Positions 25,641 to 30,644 of a DNA stretch of 30,644 nt are shown one piece after another. The DNA is from Flavobacteriales bacterium UBA2040 (GTDB lineage: Bacteria > Bacteroidota > Bacteroidia > Flavobacteriales_D > Crocinitomicaceae). A program made the translations under genes and the position numbers. Within the stretch, counting starts at the first letter, position 1, and each line of letters opens with the position of its first letter. The stretch is from the NCBI GenBank assembly GCA_002332715.1, contig DDBE01000226.1, positions 1-30,644 of the forward strand, read 5' to 3'. The notes under the pieces are model-generated. The model did not search any database, was not told the origin of the DNA, and saw nothing but the letters and a program-made list of their open reading frames with translations.

Positions 25641-26435
25641 TTATTTTTTCTTGCAAACTATTTGACCCTCGTATTTGAGGTTTATTTCGTCGTATTTTTC
25701 CCACCCTTCATATGGTAAACCATGTTTGTAGAAGGTCTTGAGTTTTTCAAATTTTTCAGAAACTTCCTTTTCAGTAAGTGCTGAGCCAAAGACTATCATA
25801 TGGTCTCCAACCTGCGGTATTAGTACAAATTCACGTCGTTTATTATAGTGTATCTGTGCGATTTGCGCAAGAAAGAAAGGGTCATTACAAACATAATTCG
25901 TAATTCGATACACATCGTCGAGTTTCCGAATACTTTTCAAGGAATCATTGTTAATTAGCTCTGCCACTGGCGGGGAGTTCAATCGGTCTGGAATTTCACC
26001 GTTGACCACGACAACTCGAGCCGTATGTAAATTTCTTGGCGACAAAGTATAACCTTCGCTATCCAAATAGAAGTTTTCGTTGTATTTATTGAAAATCCGT
26101 GCGATTGGTTTGCGCAATTCCACTTCAATGGACCAGTTTGGGCCAATGGACGTAAAAACTTTAACAGATCTTATCTCACCCATGTCGGTAATCGTTTTTT
26201 CGATTAATTCAATGTCCAATTGCGCGAAAGTTTGACCGGGAAACAAGATTCCTTCGGCCAATAATCTCTGGTATAATTCCTCTTCTGTTATGAATAAATT
26301 TTCACCGTTTGGAGGAACGATAATGTTAGGTGGATTCATAACAGTTTCGTCCTGCGCCTTGTACACCATGCCCACTAAGACAAAGAAGAGTGCCATGCCC
26401 AAACCTATCAGAGATATTTTAATCCAGCGCTTCAT
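25641..26435 (-). CDS. ftsQ: Cell division protein FtsQ
   Basis: A bitopic membrane protein linking the Z-ring to the peptidoglycan synthases through FtsB and FtsL-type partners. The 264-residue product has a short basic cytoplasmic tail, one membrane helix (about residues 5-24), then a POTRA-like segment (FITEEELYQRLLAEGILFPGQ, and EKTITDMGEIRSVKVFTSIG) and the beta domain with WSIEVELRKPIARIFN and FYLDSEG. Sequence is divergent, as usual in Bacteroidota, but the position between murC and ftsA is decisive. The murC stop overlaps its start (ATGA) and ftsA follows by four bases. Confidence 0.92.
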   Translation of the reverse strand: MKRWIKISLIGLGMALFFVLVGMVYKAQDETVMNPPNIIVPPNGENLFITEEELYQRLLAEGILFPGQTFAQLDIELIEKTITDMGEIRSVKVFTSIGPNWSIEVELRKPIARIFNKYNENFYLDSEGYTLSPRNLHTARVVVVNGEIPDRLNSPPVAELINNDSLKSIRKLDDVYRITNYVCNDPFFLAQIAQIHYNKRREFVLIPQVGDHMIVFGSALTEKEVSEKFEKLKTFYKHGLPYEGWEKYDEINLKYEGQIVCKKK

Positions 26436-27814
26436 CCTTCTTTGGTCAGTTTGATGGATTCGACGATTCTATCAATGTCGCCGGCTCCGATGGTCATGAG
26501 TATCGAATCTGTCTTGTTGGCAACGTACTGCGGTATCTTATTGGGCGACAATAAAACCTTTTTTGGAGAGGTAATCTTTTCTAATAATTTTTCGCTAGTT
26601 ATTCCTTCGATTGGGTTTTCTCTAGCGGGATAAATGGCCATGAGTATGCATTCGTCCAAACGCGATAATTGCTCAACAAAACCGTCAAAAAAGTCGCGTG
26701 TTCGTGAGAATAAATGAGGTTGAAAAATGCCTATTTTTTTTCGATTCGGATACAGTAAGTCGATAGAGTCCAATAAAGATTTTATTTCAGCTGGATGATG
26801 AGCATAATCGTCGAGGTAAACGAAATCTTTTGTGCGTATATGGTATTCGAATCTGCGTTTTACTCCTTTGAACGTTGAAAGACCATGACGTATGGTTTCT
26901 TCGGATAATCCGAGCCACAAACAAAGAATTATACAAGATAGAGCGTTTTCAGCATTGTGAATTCCGGGTATGCCGAGTTCGACGTTTTCCCATTCCCACT
27001 GCGGGCCAATCACGGTGAAAAGAAACTTCTGGTTGTCGAAACGAATATTTTCAATTGTAAAATCGGCGTCATCGTTATTGACGGCGTAGGAGAGCTGAGG
27101 ACATTCACTTTCAAGCGGTAAGCCATACTTGTAAATCAGCAAACCATCTGTTTCAATTAGGGCAACAAATTCTTCAAATCCTTCTTGAAATTTCTCCTCT
27201 GTTCCATAGATATCCAGATGATCGGCATCCATGGCAGTCACGATAGCTGCGTGTGGTTTCAATTGAAGAAAACTTCTATCAAATTCATCGGCTTCAATCA
27301 CAGTGTATTCTGCATCTGGGTGTCCAATGTAGTTCGTGTTGAAATTGCTGGAAATTCCACCCAGAAAGGCATTGCAATGTAATTCACTTTCGTTAAGAAT
27401 GTGAGCAAGAAGGGTGCTGGTTGTTGTTTTGCCATGTGTCCCAGCGATTCCTAGTCCTTTGTAGTTTCGAGTTAAGATACCGAGGATTTCAGACCGTTTG
27501 AAAAGAGAATATCCAGCATTTTGAAAATACAACAATTCACCAAAATCGACTGGTACGGCCGGTGTGTGAATAATCAGCGTACTCGCCTTGTCTTTGAATT
27601 TATTAGGAATCTCGGCCCCCAAATCTTTAAAGTGTATTTCGGCACCCGCTTCGATTAATTGATCGGTCAGTTTGGTGTCGGTTTTATCGTATCCACCAAC
27701 CTGATAATTTTCCGCTAAAAAGTATTTTGCTAGAGCAGACATACCAATGCCACCTATGCCCAAAAAGTAGACCTTTTTGTACGATGAAAGCAATAAGTTG
27801 TCTAGTTGTCTCAT
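26432..27814 (-). CDS. murC: UDP-N-acetylmuramate--L-alanine ligase
   Basis: Cytoplasmic ATP-dependent ligase that adds L-Ala to UDP-MurNAc, the first peptide step of peptidoglycan synthesis. The 460-residue protein has three Mur domains: nucleotide-sugar binding (FLGIGGIGMSALAKYFL, near residue 20), the central ATPase with P-loop GTHGKTTTSTLLA, EADEFDRSFL and AMDADHLDIYG, and the C-terminal domain starting RRFEYH with DDYAHHPAEIKSLL. Key residues are intact. Its start overlaps the murG stop (ATGA) and its end overlaps the ftsQ start, so all three are coupled. Confidence 0.97.
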   Translation of the reverse strand: MRQLDNLLLSSYKKVYFLGIGGIGMSALAKYFLAENYQVGGYDKTDTKLTDQLIEAGAEIHFKDLGAEIPNKFKDKASTLIIHTPAVPVDFGELLYFQNAGYSLFKRSEILGILTRNYKGLGIAGTHGKTTTSTLLAHILNESELHCNAFLGGISSNFNTNYIGHPDAEYTVIEADEFDRSFLQLKPHAAIVTAMDADHLDIYGTEEKFQEGFEEFVALIETDGLLIYKYGLPLESECPQLSYAVNNDDADFTIENIRFDNQKFLFTVIGPQWEWENVELGIPGIHNAENALSCIILCLWLGLSEETIRHGLSTFKGVKRRFEYHIRTKDFVYLDDYAHHPAEIKSLLDSIDLLYPNRKKIGIFQPHLFSRTRDFFDGFVEQLSRLDECILMAIYPARENPIEGITSEKLLEKITSPKKVLLSPNKIPQYVANKTDSILMTIGAGDIDRIVESIKLTKEG

Positions 27815-28914
27815 TTCTGTGCGATAGATTCAATTACGTCGACAATGTCATGTGTTGCCTGGGATTTCCCCATTTTTAATATGTTTTCACTTAAAGAAGC
27901 GCTTTTCGCCTTGTTTCGATATAATTCCAAAGCGGTAGGAATCAACATCAGTTCTGCTTCATGATCTTTGATCAAAATGGCGGCATCGTTGTTGACAAGT
28001 GCCATGGCGTTTTTGGTTTGGTGATCTTCTGCCACATTGGGTGAAGGAACGAGAATAGAAGGTTTCCCAACCAAACATAGCTCGGAAACAGATAGAGCGC
28101 CAGCGCGCGAAATTATCACATCGCTCGCCTGATAAGCTGTTGCCATGTCTTGAATAAAGGCACTGAAATGAAGGTTTTGGGGTTTGGAGTTTTCCAATTC
28201 TTCCGAGATTTTATCCAAGTAGAATTTACCGCATTGCCAAACGATTTGTACTTCTGATTCTTCAATGGTTTTTAGGTGCGCCATAACCGATTGATTTAAG
28301 GTTCTTGCCCCTAGACTTCCGCCGATGATGAGTAAGGTTGGTTTATCTGGGTCCAGATCCATTTTTCGTCTTGCTTCAGTCTGATCTTTTGAAGTCGGAA
28401 TAGCGGATAAACGAACTGGATTTCCTGTAAAATGAATCTTTTTCTTTTCAAATACGGATTCCAAATTTTCATAGGCAACACAAATCGCATGTGCCTTTTT
28501 TGCTAAAATACGATTGGTTTTGCCGGGGTATGAATTTTGTTCTTGCAACAATGTTGGAATTTTCAATAGGTTGGCCATTTGTAGGGTTGGGCCAGAAGCA
28601 TACCCACCAACGCCAATCACGAACTGTGGCTTAAATTTTTTAATAATTCTACGAGCTTTCCACAAGCTAGAAATGATTTTAAATGGCAATAAAAAGTTGG
28701 ATAATGTAAATTTTCGTTGAAAACCGCGGATATCTAAACCTTCAATTTTGTAACCAGCGGCAGGAACTTTTTCCATTTCCATTTTACCTTTGGCCCCAAT
28801 AAAAAGGATGTCCACTTCCGGATTTCTTTTCTTGATTTCGTCGGCAATAGCAACGGCTGGAAAGATGTGTCCGCCCGTTCCACCACCTGATATGATAACG
28901 CGTTCTAACTTCAT
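27811..28914 (-). CDS. murG: UDP-N-acetylglucosamine--lipid I N-acetylglucosaminyltransferase
   Basis: MurG adds GlcNAc to lipid I at the inner face of the cytoplasmic membrane, forming lipid II for flipping and use by FtsW. From ATG 28914 it has 367 residues, typical of the family. The GT-B fold shows glycine-rich loop 1 ISGGGTGGHIFPAV (8-21), loop 2 GVGGYASGPTL, LLQEQNSYPGKTNR, loop 3 GGSLGARTLNQ, and the donor-site ISRAGALSVSELCLVGKP with AEDHQTKNA. Twenty extra codons upstream belong to the end of ftsW in another frame and are rejected. The start overlaps the ftsW stop (ATGA). Confidence 0.97.
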   Translation of the reverse strand: MKLERVIISGGGTGGHIFPAVAIADEIKKRNPEVDILFIGAKGKMEMEKVPAAGYKIEGLDIRGFQRKFTLSNFLLPFKIISSLWKARRIIKKFKPQFVIGVGGYASGPTLQMANLLKIPTLLQEQNSYPGKTNRILAKKAHAICVAYENLESVFEKKKIHFTGNPVRLSAIPTSKDQTEARRKMDLDPDKPTLLIIGGSLGARTLNQSVMAHLKTIEESEVQIVWQCGKFYLDKISEELENSKPQNLHFSAFIQDMATAYQASDVIISRAGALSVSELCLVGKPSILVPSPNVAEDHQTKNAMALVNNDAAILIKDHEAELMLIPTALELYRNKAKSASLSENILKMGKSQATHDIVDVIESIAQK

Positions 28915-30056
28915 TCGTTCGTTGTTTTCATTTGCCTGTATGCTATACTTTGTATAATTCCTATGCTCAAACACGTCATAATTAATGCGGATCCACCCAT
29001 AGCGAGCAAAGGCATATTTTGACCTGTGACGGGGAATATCCCAGTGCAGACAAGCATGTTTACTGATGCTTGACTGAGCAGCAATATCCCGATTCCGATA
29101 CAGAGGTATGTCTCAAATAATTTATCGGAGCGCAAGGCAATTTTTATTATTCGAAACAGTAAAATGAGATACAATAAGATAAGAAAAACAGCTGAAATAA
29201 TTCCAAATTCTTCCACAAAACTGGCGTAATAAAAATCGGCATAAGCTTCAGGAATGTATTCCTTGAGTTTTCCATCACCAACGCCTTGTCCCATCCAACC
29301 CCCGTTGTAGATGCCAAGTTTGGCGTTCAAAGCCTGAGCGTTAGCTGCAACGTTTTTCTCATCGTTCATTCGATTGAGAATTCGGTTTTCCCAAGTTTCT
29401 AAACGGGGGAGTACGTTTATCTCAGGAACGGCTTTCTGCAAGCCGACTAAACAGCCGACAAATATGGCGCCACTGCCGAGTATAATGGCAATTTTCCCGA
29501 AGGGTATTTTACCTAAAAAAAGCATGACTAAACAAATAGAAAAAAGTATGGTTGCTGTCGAAAAATTATCCTTTACTATCAATCCACATATGATAAATAT
29601 CGGCAACATTATGGGCCAAAAACCCTTTTTCCAGTCGTTCATTAACTTGCTTTTCTTGACCATCAAACGTGATAAATAAACGATGATGGCAAGCTTAGCG
29701 AAATCGGATGATTGGAAGGTCAATCCTACAAAAGGAATGCGGACCCATCGTCCTGCGCCATTCACCTTCGCACCAAAAAAGAAGGTGAAAAGAAGGAGTC
29801 CGACGGCCAAGTAAAACGCTACTTTCGAAAGCATTGAAAAATACTTGGGGTCCTTTCGGTGCACCCACAGCATTAAGCCTAATCCGATGAGTACATAAAC
29901 AAAATGTTTAAACAAATATTTAAAAGGTGTGCCGCCTTCAATTTTGACCAAAATTGGCACAAAACTGTAGACACTCACCAACGAGAAAGCCAACATCAAC
30001 AACGTGATGATCCAAATGACTCGATCGCCTTTTAAATAGTCTAAATACTTGTTCAT
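28911..30056 (-). CDS. ftsW: SEDS-family peptidoglycan glycosyltransferase FtsW
   Basis: FtsW polymerises lipid II into septal glycan with its partner class B PBP. The 381-residue product has about ten membrane helices. Conserved SEDS residues are visible: VNGAGRWVRIPFVGLTFQSSDFAKLA (first large loop, with the Arg and Asp of the family), then a long periplasmic loop with QALNAKLGIYNGGWMGQGVG and EAYADFYYASFVEEFG, and the last helices with FPVTGQNMPLLAMGGSALI. Length and order are normal. Its ATG follows the broken interstitial ORF by two bases, and the stop overlaps murG. Confidence 0.96.
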   Translation of the reverse strand: MNKYLDYLKGDRVIWIITLLMLAFSLVSVYSFVPILVKIEGGTPFKYLFKHFVYVLIGLGLMLWVHRKDPKYFSMLSKVAFYLAVGLLLFTFFFGAKVNGAGRWVRIPFVGLTFQSSDFAKLAIIVYLSRLMVKKSKLMNDWKKGFWPIMLPIFIICGLIVKDNFSTATILFSICLVMLFLGKIPFGKIAIILGSGAIFVGCLVGLQKAVPEINVLPRLETWENRILNRMNDEKNVAANAQALNAKLGIYNGGWMGQGVGDGKLKEYIPEAYADFYYASFVEEFGIISAVFLILLYLILLFRIIKIALRSDKLFETYLCIGIGILLLSQASVNMLVCTGIFPVTGQNMPLLAMGGSALIMTCLSIGIIQSIAYRQMKTTNE

Positions 30057-30058
30057 TT

Positions 30059-30240
30059 TTATTTTTTGAAGGAGTCAATAAACTCTTCGATGTATTGTTT
30101 GTTGGCTTGCCAATCGGTCATATCGACAGTTATTAGCAAAACGCTTTTATCTTGTTCAACGGCTCTCATCAAAATTATTGCGCCTTCCATTGAATCGGTT
30201 AAAATACTGAATTGATATAGAGTGCGTTGCGCGTTGTCAT
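30059..30240 (-). pseudogene. Small ORF between murD and ftsW, probably frameshifted
   Basis: A 60-codon open stretch, in the murD frame and directly after its TAA, reads DDNAQRTLYQFSILTDSMEG and further LMRAVEQDKSVLLITVDM and TDWQANKQYIEEFIDSFKK, ending at TAA 30059-30061 two bases before the ftsW ATG. It has coding-like composition and helix/strand pattern. An ATG at 30238-30240, one base after the murD stop, is where a coupled gene would start, but its frame stops after 13 codons; a single-base shift would join it to the long frame. An intact alternative is the internal ATG at 30188-30190 (43 residues). I do not recognise the protein. Confidence 0.4.
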
Positions 30241-30241
30241 C

Positions 30242-30644
30242 TTACAACGACCTTACTGCTTTCTTGAACTGATTTCCTCGGTCTTCATAGTTCTCAAAAA
30301 GGTCAAAACTTGCACATGCTGGAGAAAGCAATACCGTCTCCTCTTTTTGCGCTAATCGGTAAGCATAAGCAACGGCTTCCATCGCTGATTCAGTTTCAAC
30401 GATATTTTCAATCATACCTTTGAAAGTTTTGATGATTTTCTTGTTTTCTTTACCCAGACAAATAATTGCTTTGACTTTATCTTGAACTAGTTCAGCCAGT
30501 TCAGAATAATCATTGCCTTTATCCACACCTCCGACGATCCAAACTGTTGGTTTATTCATGGATTCTAAAGCATACCAAGTACTGTTGATGTTTGTTGCTT
30601 TTGAGTCGTTTATGAATTCAATTCCGTGAACTTTTGCAACGAAT
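30242..30644 (-). CDS. murD: UDP-N-acetylmuramoylalanine--D-glutamate ligase, 5' part outside window
   Basis: The last 133 codons of murD; the gene continues beyond the right edge. MurD adds D-Glu to UDP-MurNAc-L-Ala. The visible part covers the C-terminal Mur ligase domain: FINDSKATNINSTWYALES (D-Glu-binding region, with the Asn-Asp-Ser-Lys-Ala-Thr motif), WIVGGVDKGNDY, and near the end VLLSPACASFDLFENYEDRG followed by QFKKAVRSL. The natural C-terminus of the family is at about this point, so the TAA at 30242-30244 is the true stop and not another nonsense lesion. It heads the visible dcw operon. Confidence 0.96.
   Translation of the reverse strand, partial: FVAKVHGIEFINDSKATNINSTWYALESMNKPTVWIVGGVDKGNDYSELAELVQDKVKAIICLGKENKKIIKTFKGMIENIVETESAMEAVAYAYRLAQKEETVLLSPACASFDLFENYEDRGNQFKKAVRSL

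Noticed and set aside
28915..28974. 20-codon upstream extension of murG
   Set aside because: It overlaps the ftsW coding end; ATG 28914 gives the usual start and an ATGA overlap.
1..30644. Altered genetic code (stop codons read as sense)
   Set aside because: All housekeeping genes are free of internal stops and end in TAA, TGA or TAG; the six internal stops are confined to two accessory genes.
1..30644. CRISPR arrays, rRNA, tRNA, insertion sequences, phage genes
   Set aside because: No regularly spaced repeats, no RNA-gene signatures and no transposase or integrase motifs were seen.

Overview
The window looks like a chromosomal segment of a low-GC member of the Bacteroidota, most likely Flavobacteriales. 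The evidence is Bacteroidota-type promoter -7 boxes (TAnnTTTG) upstream of csp, lysS, ridA, asnS and the M48 protease gene; few Shine-Dalgarno sequences; a remnant of a type IX secretion C-terminal sorting domain; a sigma-54 gene with a long acidic region; a lysyl-tRNA synthetase with a C-terminal extension; and the division/cell-wall order murD-ftsW-murG-murC-ftsQ-ftsA-ftsZ. I cannot name the genus from this sequence alone.

Layout. 1-2.6 kb (minus): the start of a cold-shock protein gene, a frameshifted DUF5655-type gene, a 16-bp inverted repeat and lysS. 2.6-3.1 kb: intergenic DNA with a degraded T9SS sorting-domain fragment. 3.1-6.5 kb (plus): a SWIM/SNF2 helicase, followed by a GxxExxY (PD-(D/E)XK-like) gene carrying two in-frame stops. 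7.0-8.9 kb (minus): a small operon of a RidA-family protein, a two-TM TPR-like protein and a SAM methyltransferase. 9.1-16.1 kb (plus): a lipoprotein, two large exported proteins that look like divergent paralogues, a phosphosugar isomerase, lipB and a beta-lactamase-fold serine hydrolase, all closely spaced. 16.1-20.6 kb (minus): asnS, rpoN, a PAP2-like membrane protein and an M48 lipoprotein protease. 20.6-22.1 kb (minus): a GT22-like mannosyltransferase with four in-frame stops. 22.2-30.6 kb (minus): a terminator, then yqeY, ftsZ, ftsA, ftsQ, murC, murG, ftsW, an interstitial broken small ORF and the 3' part of murD.

The dcw genes form one tightly coupled operon. ATGA overlaps join ftsW/murG, murG/murC and murC/ftsQ; there is a 4-nt gap at ftsQ/ftsA and a TAATG overlap at ftsZ/yqeY, and the operon ends at a hairpin terminator. 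It supplies lipid II synthesis (MurD, MurC, MurG), the SEDS polymerase (FtsW) and the Z-ring (FtsQ, FtsA, FtsZ).

The most unusual feature is decay by point lesions. Two genes keep a complete reading frame with recognisable family motifs throughout, yet carry TAA/TGA stops (four and two). Two more small genes carry what look like single-base frameshifts, and one is a C-terminal remnant. I see no CRISPR array, defence island, phage, insertion sequence, rRNA or tRNA. I found no convincing new multi-gene system. The best candidates for follow-up are the nonsense-only broken genes, the paralogous exported-protein cluster at 9.1-13.1 kb, and the small ORF wedged between murD and ftsW.
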